Below, one piece after another: positions 24,978 to 33,775 of a stretch of 64,000 bases of DNA. Position 1 is the first letter of the stretch. The number at the start of each line of letters is the position of its first letter. The stretch spans positions 2,108,001-2,172,000 of the forward strand of contig NC_009922.1 of assembly GCF_000018325.1 (NCBI RefSeq), written 5' to 3'. The notes under the pieces are model-generated. The model saw nothing but the letters and a program-made list of their open reading frames with translations. It did no database searches and was not told where the DNA came from. Position numbers and translations under genes: made by a program. This DNA is from Alkaliphilus oremlandii OhILAs (GTDB lineage: Bacteria > Bacillota > Clostridia > Peptostreptococcales > Natronincolaceae).

Positions 24978-25514
24978 ATGGAGAGGTTAAAGGATTTTTT
25001 TCACGATTATTCCGATATGTTCCTTGCCCTATTTGTAGCGGGTATCATGTTTTTTGCAATTTCTTGGAACCTTGGAAGCTGGTTTGACAATTCTTCCAAT
25101 ACCGCATTGGCAAATAATACTCCAGTAATAGAACAAGAAAAGCCTGAAAAGGATTCTACGGTGACTGATGATCCTCAGGGTTCAGAAGAAGAGAATTCTT
25201 CAAATGAAAATAAAGAAGATGAAAATGCAATTGATTCTGAAAATACAGAAAATGCACCCAAAGAAAATACGGTCGCTGAAGAGAAGCCGCCAGTTGTTGC
25301 AGAAGTAAAAACGATTACAGTTCCCAATGGGACTCCTGGAACAGGCGTTGCAAACATTCTTAAAGAAAATGGATTGATCCAAAATACGAACGATTTTATC
25401 CAAGCTGCAGAAAGATTGAATCTGGCAGTACGATTGAAATCTGGAACTTTTGAAATATCCACAGATGCTACAGTAGAAGATATGGTAAAAATTATAGCAG
25501 GACAGAAAAAGTAA
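24978..25514 (+). CDS. MltG/YceG N-domain-like membrane protein
   Basis: 178 residues from ATG 24978 (AAGGAG upstream; a TTG at 24969 is too close to that site). It has one membrane helix at about 11-32. Residues 40-108 form a long acidic, Ser/Asn/Glu-rich linker. Residues 110-178 resemble the LysM-like N-terminal part of the lytic transglycosylase MltG (TITVPNGTPGTGVANILKEN, then IQNTNDFIQAAERLN, then LKSGTFEIS). The catalytic part of MltG is absent, so this is probably a non-enzymatic relative. It is convergent with the gene at 25515. Confidence 0.75.
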   Translation: MERLKDFFHDYSDMFLALFVAGIMFFAISWNLGSWFDNSSNTALANNTPVIEQEKPEKDSTVTDDPQGSEEENSSNENKEDENAIDSENTENAPKENTVAEEKPPVVAEVKTITVPNGTPGTGVANILKENGLIQNTNDFIQAAERLNLAVRLKSGTFEISTDATVEDMVKIIAGQKK

Positions 25515-25530
25515 TCACTCTTTTCTGTCC
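25500..25530. terminator. Bidirectional terminator overlapping two stop codons
   Basis: GGACAGAAAAGAG-like arms (GGACAGAAAA and TTTTCTGTCC) pair around the stop codons of the convergent genes at 24978 and 25515. One hairpin can therefore end both. Confidence 0.75.
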
Positions 25531-26222
25531 TCTATTCTATTAAAGAGATCTTTACTATCTCTTGTGTACTGATTTAACTTTTTTAAGTTTGTAATCCACA
25601 AATAAATGACATACGGAATAAAAAATACCATCAAGGCTGGAATCTTTGCCATTAATATAAAATTAAATAGACCATGTAACAGCACTGGAACGATTAAGGA
25701 TTTTTTATAATATTGTGAGCTTAAGGAAGACTCTCTCGTGTATTTACTTAGGGATAAATAATATCCCATGGTAATACCAAAGAGCATATGGGCAGGCACG
25801 GATAAAATCCCCCGCATGATACCAACGGAATAGTTTCCTGTGTATCTGAAAACCACATACATAATATTTTCTACTGTAGCAAAGCCTAGGGCAGAAAATA
25901 CACAGTATACAATCCCATCTAACTTTTCATTAAAATGTTTGTTGTTATATACGCCATAGACCACTGCTGCTCTTTTAAAAAACTCTTCTGTTAATCCCGC
26001 TACGATGAATGATTGATATGCAATGGAAAATATCCCGGAAAACAAATCTATAGAAATCAAAAATCTCTGCAAAAATAGAATGGGGATTACAGAAAAAGCC
26101 CCTAGCCCAAAAACACGAATTAAAAGCCACCATGGTTCCCGATCGTATCGATCTACTAAATATATGCCCATTGCCAAAGCAATAATCGGTGTAATCGCAA
26201 TGATCATCAGTCTAGTCTCCAT
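25515..26222 (-). CDS. prsW: PrsW-family intramembrane glutamic protease
   Basis: 235 residues. Seven to eight hydrophobic helices are visible. The key motif AGLTEEFFKRAAV (about 77-89) is the E-E-x-x-K site of the PrsW/CAAX-type proteases. FATVENIMYVV and PAHMLFG supply the other conserved residues (E-N and H-x-x-x-G). In Bacillus PrsW starts cleavage of an anti-sigma factor, but the target here is unknown. GGAGG precedes the ATG at 26222. The stop sits in a shared terminator with the convergent upstream gene. Confidence 0.85.
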   Translation of the reverse strand: METRLMIIAITPIIALAMGIYLVDRYDREPWWLLIRVFGLGAFSVIPILFLQRFLISIDLFSGIFSIAYQSFIVAGLTEEFFKRAAVVYGVYNNKHFNEKLDGIVYCVFSALGFATVENIMYVVFRYTGNYSVGIMRGILSVPAHMLFGITMGYYLSLSKYTRESSLSSQYYKKSLIVPVLLHGLFNFILMAKIPALMVFFIPYVIYLWITNLKKLNQYTRDSKDLFNRIEDRKE

Positions 26223-26343
26223 ATCATTTCCTCCTTCATAGATTCCTTTATACGATCTAATGATTATAGTATGGTTTATTTCTTAAAAATTTACACCGAA
26301 TAAAATTCTTTCCTTCCCCATTACTTATATTTGGGCAATAAAA

Positions 26344-26372
26344 AAACAACCCCAAAGGATTGCTCTTTTGAT
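26344..26372 (-). terminator. Terminator of the CPBP protease gene
   Basis: CAATCC pairs with GGGTTG around TTTG and runs into seven T on the minus strand. Confidence 0.75.
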
Positions 26373-26375
26373 AGA

Positions 26376-27320
26376 TTAACCTAAAGAAATAATTTCTCTG
26401 ATCTGAAGTACAGCCACTAAAATAAATAAACATGCAGGAATGATCAATGGAATAAACTCCGATTTTCTAACGTGCGGCTGTGCCTCGTCTTCCTGTATTC
26501 TCATAGTGCCCCTATCTTTTCGTATAACCTTAACCAGTCGATAAGCAATAAATAAAGTGATCACGGAAATAATCCCGAACAATATCGTAGTTCCTATCAT
26601 TACTGCCGTTGTAGAAACTCCAGCAGCAACTTCACCGCCAGCTTCAATATCACCTACCATTTTAGAGGCTGCATTTGCTAAAAAACCTAAGGTTACAGCA
26701 AATCCATTATTGGTCATATGGCCAATCATTCCGGCAAAAATAGAATCCGTTTCTATAACCAAATACCCAAAAACCAAACCCAGCATCATGGGCCCCATTA
26801 AGTTATATAAATTAAAGTGGAAAACACCGAATAAAATTGCCGATAAAACGATGGCTTTTCTCCTTCCTAGTCGCTCATAGCCAGAAAGTACAAACCCTCT
26901 AAAAAACATTTCTTCACAAATACCTGCCGATACAGAAATGATAAGCATATGGATTAAATATTCACTCCCCGTTGAAGCTGTAGGTAAAGCAGGGATATTT
27001 AAATTCCCCATAAGACTCATAATGGTCATAATCAGAGCATTTGTAAATACAGCCACAGGGTAGGTTAAAATAGTGATCATCACAACGATGACGCCATGTT
27101 TGAAGCTGATTTTATTTAGCCTAAAGGTTTCCTTAATGCTCACATTTTTTACTTTAGCATAGATCACAGGCGGAAGAAGAATTAATACATACTGAGTAAT
27201 CAGCAATCCTCCTAAAAGATGAGTGCTTTGAACATAGGAACCAATCGTCCAAAATATCAGTGCGCCAATGAGGTATAACAAGTTGGCATCCAGTACCATA
27301 AGCTTTTTGTGGTTTACCAT
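26376..27320 (-). CDS. CPBP (CAAX-type) intramembrane glutamic protease
   Basis: 314 residues with about eight membrane helices. The catalytic boxes are visible: ICEEMFFRGFVLSGYE (E-E-x-x-x-R), LFGVFHFNLYN (F-x-x-x-H), and later MIGHMTNNGF (H-x-x-x-N). This is the Abi/CPBP family of membrane proteases with a range of proposed roles, from prenyl protein cleavage to bacteriocin immunity. It is a single gene next to the PrsW-type protease, but the two are not related in sequence. The start has GGGAGGCG upstream. Confidence 0.87.
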   Translation of the reverse strand: MVNHKKLMVLDANLLYLIGALIFWTIGSYVQSTHLLGGLLITQYVLILLPPVIYAKVKNVSIKETFRLNKISFKHGVIVVMITILTYPVAVFTNALIMTIMSLMGNLNIPALPTASTGSEYLIHMLIISVSAGICEEMFFRGFVLSGYERLGRRKAIVLSAILFGVFHFNLYNLMGPMMLGLVFGYLVIETDSIFAGMIGHMTNNGFAVTLGFLANAASKMVGDIEAGGEVAAGVSTTAVMIGTTILFGIISVITLFIAYRLVKVIRKDRGTMRIQEDEAQPHVRKSEFIPLIIPACLFILVAVLQIREIISLG

Positions 27321-27349
27321 AAAATGGTTCGCCTCCCTTCTAAACTATT

Positions 27350-27428
27350 AAAATAAAATTTGTTCGCTCTAACTCACAAACTTTATGACGCACTTGAATT
27401 CTAAATAAAGCTTAGAATTCAAGTGCTT
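27350..27428. repeat. Single copy of the 79-bp hairpin repeat
   Basis: Starts AAAATAAAATTTGTTCGCTC and contains the palindrome GCACTTGAATTCTA / TAGAATTCAAGTGC. It matches the tandem units at 30732-31047 but with different stem bases that still pair. Confidence 0.85.
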
Positions 27429-27432
27429 AAAA

Positions 27433-27462
27433 TAAAGCACTTCTTAAAAGAAGTGCTTTATT
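27433..27462 (-). terminator. Terminator of hpt
   Basis: AAAGCACTTCTT and AAGAAGTGCTTT form a long perfect stem with a T-rich tail on the minus strand. It directly follows the single 79-bp repeat. Confidence 0.82.
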
Positions 27463-27466
27463 TATT

Positions 27467-28006
27467 CTATCGGTCTTGATCGGTTACAACAAAAACGTAA
27501 GGAATATTACGGTAGTAATCTCCATAGTTTAATCCGTAACCAACAACAAATTTATCTGGAATAGTAAATCCAACATAATCTGGAACAATCTCCACTTTTC
27601 TACGCTCTGGCTTATCCAATAGCACACATGATTTTACACTTTGTGGATTCTTCGTTTTTAAATGGTCCATTACAAATTTCATTGTCAATCCAGAGTCTGT
27701 AATATCATCTACGACAAGGACGTGGTAGTCTTCTAGGTTTTCTTTAATATCTGTAACGATTTGTACAGTTCCACTGGACTCTGTATCATGTCCATAGCTA
27801 GATGTTGTCATAAAATCTATTTTAACAGGAATATCTAGTTTTCTAACCAAATCTGCAGTAAAAACAAAGCTTCCTCTCAATAAAGATATCACATATAATT
27901 TCTTATCTCTATATTCATCTGAAATTTCTTTTCCTAAGGCTGTAAGTCTAGCTGCAATGTCTTCTTCTGAACAAAGTACTTCCCATACTTTTTTATCTAT
28001 GTCCAT
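27467..28006 (-). CDS. hpt: Hypoxanthine phosphoribosyltransferase
   Basis: 179 residues from ATG 28006, which follows GGAGGGAATCAAG. It salvages hypoxanthine and guanine to IMP and GMP with PRPP. The PRPP loop is VLVVDDITDSGLTM, with the two acidic residues before T-D-S-G; SLLRGSFVF and VGYGLNYGDYYRNIPYV are the other family boxes. The length is normal. The gene stands alone with its own terminator. Confidence 0.95.
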   Translation of the reverse strand: MDIDKKVWEVLCSEEDIAARLTALGKEISDEYRDKKLYVISLLRGSFVFTADLVRKLDIPVKIDFMTTSSYGHDTESSGTVQIVTDIKENLEDYHVLVVDDITDSGLTMKFVMDHLKTKNPQSVKSCVLLDKPERRKVEIVPDYVGFTIPDKFVVGYGLNYGDYYRNIPYVFVVTDQDR

Positions 28007-28214
28007 CTTGATTCCCTCCAATTAAGAATATATTATTAATATTTTAATTGAAATAAAAATCATTGTCAAATATTCTTCTGTTTTTTTCATCATAGTTTTT
28101 AAATAATGTCGGATCAACGGATTTTTTAACGAATAAATATTTCATTGCACATACAAAATTGCCCCTAAAAAGTGTATAATTGATGTAGGATAACGATGGA
28201 TTAGGAGGTCGCTC

Positions 28215-28340
28215 ATGAAGGATTTTTTTGTTCCCATGATTATATTATTTATTATATTGATATCTTTACAATATTCTCTCAACAAAATCATCATCTTATT
28301 GAAGGAAATAAAGCAAATTCTATCTCAAAGGAAGGCTTAA
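28215..28340 (+). CDS. Small single-helix membrane peptide
   Basis: 41 residues, MKDFFVPMIILFIILISLQY then a basic tail ending LSQRKA. AGGAGG stands six bases before the ATG, and TATAAT lies about 40 bases upstream, so it looks genuinely expressed. A hydrophobic helix fills residues 5-20. The function is unknown. Its terminator is the hairpin shared with the convergent SSB-like gene. Confidence 0.65.
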   Translation: MKDFFVPMIILFIILISLQYSLNKIIILLKEIKQILSQRKA

Positions 28341-28352
28341 ACTTTAACATTC

Positions 28353-28389
28353 AAAGAACACACCCCTCTTTAGAGGTCCGTGTGTTCTT
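28353..28389. terminator. Bidirectional terminator between the small peptide and SSB-like genes
   Basis: AAAGAACACAC pairs with GTGTGTTCTT, with an inner CCTCTTTAGAGG palindrome. The SSB-like stop codon lies inside. Confidence 0.8.
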
Positions 28390-29038
28390 CTGTTTTATTC
28401 TCATCTTCACTGTTTACTTTTTCCATCTTGGAAATAGAAACCTCGTAGGCAACTTTATTTACTACATTGCCATCATTGAATTTTTTTTGATATTTCCGAC
28501 TTTGTATGCGGCCCCATATCCGTATCTTATCGCCAATATTTAAATTCGATGAAAACCTTGCGTTTCTTCCCCATGCAATGGCTGGAATATAGTCCGATTT
28601 ATTATATAGCCTATTTACAGCAACTAAGATATCTGTAATCTCTCTGCCAAAAGGCGTTTCTCTATATACTGGAGATTTGCAAATATATCCTTCCAAAAAT
28701 ATTTCATTTGGATTTTTTAAATCCTCTTCTCCATCGAACGGCATAATATCTCTAGCAAATATGGTTAATACGAGACGATTGCTACCATCAATAAATTTAT
28801 TATAGGACCTTAGCTGCCCCTCTACCTTAATCATATCTTGATCTTTTAAATCCAATCCAACCAACAATCGCTCTGATATTGTTAAAGGTAGATTGTCTAC
28901 TGTTTCACTGAGTCGAGGTATTTCCATATTATATACGTAAAATCCCTCTCCATAAATTTCATGGCTGAACTTCTTCTCACCACTAATTTTTCCAACGATT
29001 GTTACAACATTTGTTTCCATAAGATGATCTAAGGTCAT
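28370..29038 (-). CDS. Single-stranded DNA-binding-like protein with two OB folds
   Basis: 222 residues. The first half (about 7-100) has NVVTIVGKISGEKKFSHEI and MIKVEGQLRSYNKFIDG, and the second half (about 108-205) NEIFLEGYICKSPVYRETP and GDKIRIWGRIQSRKYQK. These look like two SSB-type OB folds in tandem. The tail is acidic, EDENKTEEHTDL, but lacks the classical SSB tip. It is a relative of SSB of unknown role, known in Clostridia. The ATG follows GGAGTGGAG. Confidence 0.8.
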   Translation of the reverse strand: MTLDHLMETNVVTIVGKISGEKKFSHEIYGEGFYVYNMEIPRLSETVDNLPLTISERLLVGLDLKDQDMIKVEGQLRSYNKFIDGSNRLVLTIFARDIMPFDGEEDLKNPNEIFLEGYICKSPVYRETPFGREITDILVAVNRLYNKSDYIPAIAWGRNARFSSNLNIGDKIRIWGRIQSRKYQKKFNDGNVVNKVAYEVSISKMEKVNSEDENKTEEHTDL

Positions 29039-29141
29039 CTTACTCCACTCCCCCTTCTATTCTTATGTTTATAGCCTTTCAAGACTAATCTATAGACATA
29101 TTTATTCAGAGTGGCATTAAATTATGTTTTCTTTAACAAAA

Positions 29142-30647
29142 TTAATGGAACTTTTTCTGGGAGTAATCCATCTCCTCAGAATAAAACAGCATTTGATTAT
29201 GGGTAGGAGCATCTTCTGGAGCCTTAATGATCTCAAAAAATAGTTGCTTCCCTTTATCCATAGATTGTGCTCCCAATAGCAACAGAATATCTCCCTGCCT
29301 TAAATCTCGGATGCCTTCCTCTATGGCATCTCTTAAATTTCGTTCATATTGAAAGGGGATGGCAGAGCTATTGAATACTTCAAAACAAATATTTTTTTCT
29401 TCCTCTAAAGCACTGTTCATAGGATCTATAAAATCTGTACTATCTGTAATCACAAGTTTTTTTATATTCAAAATGTCGTACCACTGCTTTAATACCTCTG
29501 CATTTTTTTTATTGATATGGACCCCTCTGTTTCCTCGAATGCCATTGACTATATGTAGATTATTATACTGTAGATTCTGTATGGCATTGAATACAGCCTC
29601 ATAGCTGGATGGATTATGGCAGTAATCGTCTATCACCGTAAACTTATCGCGATAGATGATCTGCATTCGTCGTTGAACAGCGGGATAATTTTTTATAGAT
29701 TGCACAATTTTATCTATTGGAATATTCAATAGCAGACAGGTACTAATGGCTAATAACGCATTATAAATATTATGATTTCCTATTAAATTCGATGTAACGG
29801 GATATTCAAAGGCTTCTATTTCTACACCCTCTAAGGTCGTGATCCCTCTTTGCAGGCAATAAGTAAAGGAGGTTGTAAAACCAAAATCAATACTAGAAGC
29901 TGTAACAGTTGATTTAGAGCTTAAACCGTAAGTAATCGCAAGGATTTCTTTTTTTCCCTCCAACATTTTTATACCATATTGATCGTCATGATTGATTAGA
30001 GCCACTTTTCCTTCCGAAAGGCTATCAAATAATTTTTTCTTAGAATTTACATAATCATTGATATTCTTATGAAAATTCAAGTGATCCCAATTAATGTTGG
30101 TATGGATTGCGATATCGAAGTCAATACCATGAACTCTATTATTTTTTAATCCATGGGAAGAAACTTCAAGAACCGCAACTGTTACACCTTCTTCTACCAT
30201 CTGATTTAAATAATAATAAATATCCTCCGTGCAGGGCGTGGTCAATTTTGAAGCATATTGTTTCGTACCTATTTTTATGAATAAAGTTCCAATAAGCCCA
30301 GCTTTCTTTCCAGATTCTTTCAAAATATGATATATTAAATTCGTTGTTGTGGTCTTCCCATTGGTTCCTGTAACACCAATAACTAATAGCTTGTCAGAGG
30401 GATATCCGTAGAATTGATTGCACAGATTCCCTAACTCCTTCCGACAATCTGGTACCTTTTTTACGATACAGTCTTTAATGTGTACATCATTTTCCGTATA
30501 AATCATAACGGCTCCTTTTTGTACAGCCTCATGTATGAAGTTATTCCCATCTTCCTTCTCCCCAGTGATCGCCACAAAAATATAACCCTTTTTAACCTGT
30601 CTAGAATCCGAAGTCACGCCTTTTATTTCTATGCCGTCAATGTTCAT
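29142..30647 (-). CDS. MurE-like Mur ligase
   Basis: 501 residues from ATG 30647 (GGGAGG upstream). Mur ligases couple an amino acid to a UDP-MurNAc-peptide with ATP. The N-terminal domain has EIKGVTSDSRQV, the ATP loop is VTGTNGKTTTTNL, and EVSSHGLKNNRV and HTNINWDHLNFH follow as in MurE. The C-terminal domain, however, has ITDSTDFIDPM where the meso-DAP-adding enzymes have D-N-P-R. It also has DDYCHNPSSYE instead of D-Y-A-H-T-P. It is probably a MurE paralogue with another substrate. It stands apart from any mur gene cluster. Confidence 0.78.
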   Translation of the reverse strand: MNIDGIEIKGVTSDSRQVKKGYIFVAITGEKEDGNNFIHEAVQKGAVMIYTENDVHIKDCIVKKVPDCRKELGNLCNQFYGYPSDKLLVIGVTGTNGKTTTTNLIYHILKESGKKAGLIGTLFIKIGTKQYASKLTTPCTEDIYYYLNQMVEEGVTVAVLEVSSHGLKNNRVHGIDFDIAIHTNINWDHLNFHKNINDYVNSKKKLFDSLSEGKVALINHDDQYGIKMLEGKKEILAITYGLSSKSTVTASSIDFGFTTSFTYCLQRGITTLEGVEIEAFEYPVTSNLIGNHNIYNALLAISTCLLLNIPIDKIVQSIKNYPAVQRRMQIIYRDKFTVIDDYCHNPSSYEAVFNAIQNLQYNNLHIVNGIRGNRGVHINKKNAEVLKQWYDILNIKKLVITDSTDFIDPMNSALEEEKNICFEVFNSSAIPFQYERNLRDAIEEGIRDLRQGDILLLLGAQSMDKGKQLFFEIIKAPEDAPTHNQMLFYSEEMDYSQKKFH

Positions 30648-30731
30648 GATTGTATATCCTCCCATTATTCCTCTAGATTAAAGTTGATCGTGTTAATGGT
30701 TATGTTTTGTAGTTCAAGGAGCAATTATGCA

Positions 30732-31056
30732 AAAATAAAATTTGTTCGCTCTGGCTCACAAACTTTATGTCGCACTCAACTCTAGATAGAACTTAGAGTT
30801 TCAAGTGCTCAAAATAAAATTTGTTCGCTCTGGCTCACAAACTTTATGTCGCACTCAACTCTAGATAGAGCTTAGAGTTTCAAGTGCTCAAAATAAAATT
30901 TGTTCGCTCTGGCTTTTAAACTTTATGTCGCACTCAACCCTAGATAGAGCTTAGAGTTTCAAGTGCTCAAAATAAAATTTGTTCGCTCTGGCTCACAAAC
31001 TTTATGTCGCACTCAACTCTAGATAAAGCTTAGAGTTTCAAGTGCTCAAAATAAAG
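30732..31056. repeat. Four tandem 79-bp hairpin repeats
   Basis: Units start at 30732, 30811, 30890 and 30969, and the next would start at 31048 but is cut after AAAATAAAG. Each holds AAAATAAAATTTGTTCGCTC, CTTTATGTCGCAC and the hairpin AACTCTA / TAGAGTT (the third copy has CCTA instead). Together they fill the gap between the MurE-like and PdaB-like genes and end at a terminator. Single relatives are at 27350 and, decayed, at 39470. Confidence 0.95.
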
Positions 31057-31086
31057 AAACTCTCCAAATATGGTGGAGAGTTTCTT
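31056..31086 (-). terminator. Terminator of the PdaB-like gene
   Basis: GAAACTCTCCA and TGGTGGAGAGTTTC pair around a short A/T loop, with TTTC flanks on the minus strand. It sits right after the last repeat unit. Confidence 0.75.
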
Positions 31087-31851
31087 CTAATTCTTTTTCT
31101 GCCTTCCTGTATTATCAATGGAGTAATTTTCTGTGTATATCAATTCTGATACTGGGACAATTTCATATCCTTGTTCTTGTAGTTTTTCTAATACGATGGG
31201 TAGAAATTGACTGACATATTTCGCATTGTTATGAAATAATACGATGGATCCTTTTTTAACATTTCGAGTGACCCGATCTACTACCGCCTGAACACCCAGT
31301 TCCTTCCAATCCAATGAATCTACATCCCACTGAATGGTATGATAATTTAGTTCTTCTGCAGTTTCTATCAACAAATCGTTATAATCTCCAAATGGCGGTC
31401 TGAAAACGACGGGATCTTTTCCTGTAATTTTCGCAATTTTATCCCCTGTAGTTTTTAATTCAGTGATAATCTGCTCCTTCGATAGCTTCGACATATGTGG
31501 ATGTGTCGTCGAATGGTTTCCGATCTCGTGACCCCTATCGTAGATTTTTTTCACCATATCTGGATATTTTTCTACCCAGAAAGATACTAAGAAGAATGTA
31601 GTTTTCACATTATATTTATCTAATGTATCCAATATATCATCTGTAAATTCATCACCCCAAGCAGCGTCGAAGCTAATGGCAATCTTTTTCTCTTCAGTTT
31701 CTACACTGTAGATGGGCAATCTCTTTTGATTCGAAAAAACTGCTGCGATACTGCCATCGATTGCCTTTGTATACGCTACAATACCACTTAACAGTAATAA
31801 AACACATAGAATAATAGAGAACATTCTTTTTCTAAAGATATATAATTTCAT
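31087..31851 (-). CDS. Polysaccharide deacetylase, PdaB-like
   Basis: 254 residues. An N-terminal membrane anchor or signal (about 8-28) is followed by a NodB deacetylase domain from about 50. Motif 1 is ISFDAAWGDEFT, where a second Asp is replaced by A-W-G as in PdaB. Motif 2 is HSTTHPHMS (H-x-x-x-H), then VFRPPFGDYND and WDVDSLDW. PdaB-like enzymes act on spore peptidoglycan in Bacillus and are usually conserved in spore formers. The substrate is inferred. It has a strong terminator. Confidence 0.87.
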   Translation of the reverse strand: MKLYIFRKRMFSIILCVLLLLSGIVAYTKAIDGSIAAVFSNQKRLPIYSVETEEKKIAISFDAAWGDEFTDDILDTLDKYNVKTTFFLVSFWVEKYPDMVKKIYDRGHEIGNHSTTHPHMSKLSKEQIITELKTTGDKIAKITGKDPVVFRPPFGDYNDLLIETAEELNYHTIQWDVDSLDWKELGVQAVVDRVTRNVKKGSIVLFHNNAKYVSQFLPIVLEKLQEQGYEIVPVSELIYTENYSIDNTGRQKKN

Positions 31852-31933
31852 GTAACTCCCCCTGTGTAAAAGATTATATTAAAGTTTATTCTCTAGAAAG
31901 GGTTTTATGCTTATTTTGCTTAGAATGTACACA

Positions 31934-31962
31934 AAAAAATAGGCTTATTGAAAAGCCTATTT
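31934..31962 (-). terminator. Terminator of the opuA operon
   Basis: AAATAGGCTT and AAGCCTATTT form the stem around TTCAA, followed by seven T on the minus strand. Confidence 0.85.
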
Positions 31963-31971
31963 GCGAATTTA

Positions 31972-32868
31972 TTATTCAATTAAATCTTCTATAGAATTGA
32001 TCTCCATATAAGCTGGTACAACGAGACCTATCTTTGCACCCTCTAGGTTTGGACCTAAATCTTCAACTTGGCCCTTATAATCCTCCATATACTTCTTGTG
32101 GGTTCCCGGTAACCATGCAGCTACAATTGCATCTGCATCGCCACTGGCTACTGCAGCCCACATTGGTCCTGCTTCAACTTGAGTCAACGTAACTTTATAT
32201 CCCATATCTTCTAATACCAAGCCAATTACATTGGTCGAGGCAATTTCAGTATCCCATGCAACGTAGGCAAGTTTAATCGCCTCACCATTGACCTTTTCTG
32301 CTCCTTCTGTCCATTTGCTCACCTTATCTTGATGATCATCGATCCATTGTCTTGCAACTTCTTCTACATCTGCTCCTTCATTGACTTTGGACATAACGGC
32401 TTCCATATCGTCCGATGTCCAGTAGAAGTTATCTAATATTTTGTATGCATTGGGCATATCTTTATCTAGTCCCAAACGAACAATTGTATTGATGTGCTCT
32501 GCTTCACCAAAGGAACCCTTTGGATCCTCTAAATATTTTAAATCATATTTAGCAAATTTCCAATGTGGAGACCAACCAGTAACTATAATTGGCTCTTTAT
32601 TTTCAATAGCATCTGCAAGTGCTTGCGTCATGGCAGCACCTGAGCTAGTTTGCACCGTGTAATCTAATCCGTAATCTTTAACAGCCTTTTCTGCCGCTTG
32701 AACAACGCCTGCTCCCGCATCGATGCCTGTAATTTTGTACCCTAGCTGCTTTCCTAGAGTACCACCAGAGTCCTGATCTCCTGTTTTACTGTTACTGCAT
32801 CCTACAATGGTCAGTGATACAATAGCAACAGCAATAATACTTAATTTCTTCCATTTATTTTTAATCAT
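31972..32868 (-). CDS. opuAC: Glycine betaine ABC transporter, substrate-binding lipoprotein
   Basis: 298 residues. The signal peptide ends IVGCSNS, a lipobox, so it is lipid-anchored outside. The mature part is an OpuAC-type binding protein: WSPHWKFAKYDLKYLEDPKG carries the Trp-rich betaine box, and a second Trp set appears in AYVAWDTEIA and AGPMWAAVASG and VAAWLPGTHKKY. It captures betaine or proline betaine for the permease. It is the last gene of a three-gene operon (opuAA, AB, AC). Confidence 0.92.
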   Translation of the reverse strand: MIKNKWKKLSIIAVAIVSLTIVGCSNSKTGDQDSGGTLGKQLGYKITGIDAGAGVVQAAEKAVKDYGLDYTVQTSSGAAMTQALADAIENKEPIIVTGWSPHWKFAKYDLKYLEDPKGSFGEAEHINTIVRLGLDKDMPNAYKILDNFYWTSDDMEAVMSKVNEGADVEEVARQWIDDHQDKVSKWTEGAEKVNGEAIKLAYVAWDTEIASTNVIGLVLEDMGYKVTLTQVEAGPMWAAVASGDADAIVAAWLPGTHKKYMEDYKGQVEDLGPNLEGAKIGLVVPAYMEINSIEDLIE

Positions 32869-32935
32869 TTATATTTTCCTCCTTAAATCTATGAATTACT
32901 TTTATACGGTATTGCTACCCAGCATTCATCGTTAC

Positions 32936-33775
32936 CTAAGAATGCTTTTTAGTATTTAATGCTTGAGTCATACGGTCTAATATAATTGCCAGTATAACAA
33001 TGGATATACCAGAAGCAAATCCTTGTCCGGCTTCATTTCTCGTAACAGCTCTGAAGACTTCAACCCCTAAGCCTTCAGCCCCAATCATAGAAGCAATAAC
33101 CACCATGGATAGCGCCAACATAATGGTTTGATTAATTCCTGCCATAATGGTGCTTTTTGCCATAGGAAGCTGAACTTTAAATAGCTTTTGTGTTGCAGTG
33201 GAGCCAAAGGCATCTGCTGCTTCTATTAGCTCTGTAGAGACTTGTCGGATCCCCAGATTGGTTAAACGTACAACCGGCGGCATTGCAAATATAACAGATG
33301 CAATAATTCCAGGTACCATCCCTATGCCGAAAAAAGAAACGGCTGGTATTAAATAGACAAAAGCTGGCATAGTCTGCATCAAGTCTAATATAGGTGTTAT
33401 GATATTCTGCGCCGCCTTGCTTCTCGACATCCATATTCCAAGAGGAATCCCGATGACGATGGATATCAGGCTGGATGTTAAAATTAACGATAAGGTCAAC
33501 ATTGTTCCCTTCCAATAACCAAGATTTTGTATTAAAAGTAAACCGCCTAAAACGAATACGGTTAATCCCCATCTTTTCTTAGTGATGATTACCGTCAGTA
33601 TTACCATAATCATTATAAAAACTAAGGGAGGAATGGCAATAAGAATATCACTTAAGCCAGTTACAATAGCATCTAAAAGGTTTTTAATAGGGCTAAAAAA
33701 CCACTGAGCATCCTTTCTTAACCAAGCAACAATCATATCCGCCCATTTAGCGAGGGGTATTTGTGGTATCTGCAT
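32936..33775 (-). CDS. opuAB: Glycine betaine ABC transporter, permease
   Basis: 279 residues from ATG 33775, seven bases after GAGGTG. Six or more membrane helices are visible, and the EAA loop reads ELIEAADAFGSTATQKLFKVQLP (in two parts: ELIEAADAFGST, LFKVQLP). This loop contacts the ATPase. The gene overlaps the end of opuAA by about 29 bases, so translation is coupled. It is a standard OpuAB length. Confidence 0.92.
   Translation of the reverse strand: MQIPQIPLAKWADMIVAWLRKDAQWFFSPIKNLLDAIVTGLSDILIAIPPLVFIMIMVILTVIITKKRWGLTVFVLGGLLLIQNLGYWKGTMLTLSLILTSSLISIVIGIPLGIWMSRSKAAQNIITPILDLMQTMPAFVYLIPAVSFFGIGMVPGIIASVIFAMPPVVRLTNLGIRQVSTELIEAADAFGSTATQKLFKVQLPMAKSTIMAGINQTIMLALSMVVIASMIGAEGLGVEVFRAVTRNEAGQGFASGISIVILAIILDRMTQALNTKKHS

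Noticed and set aside
30732..31056. A CRISPR array
   Set aside because: The 79-bp units are contiguous and nearly identical, with no unique spacers and no cas genes nearby.
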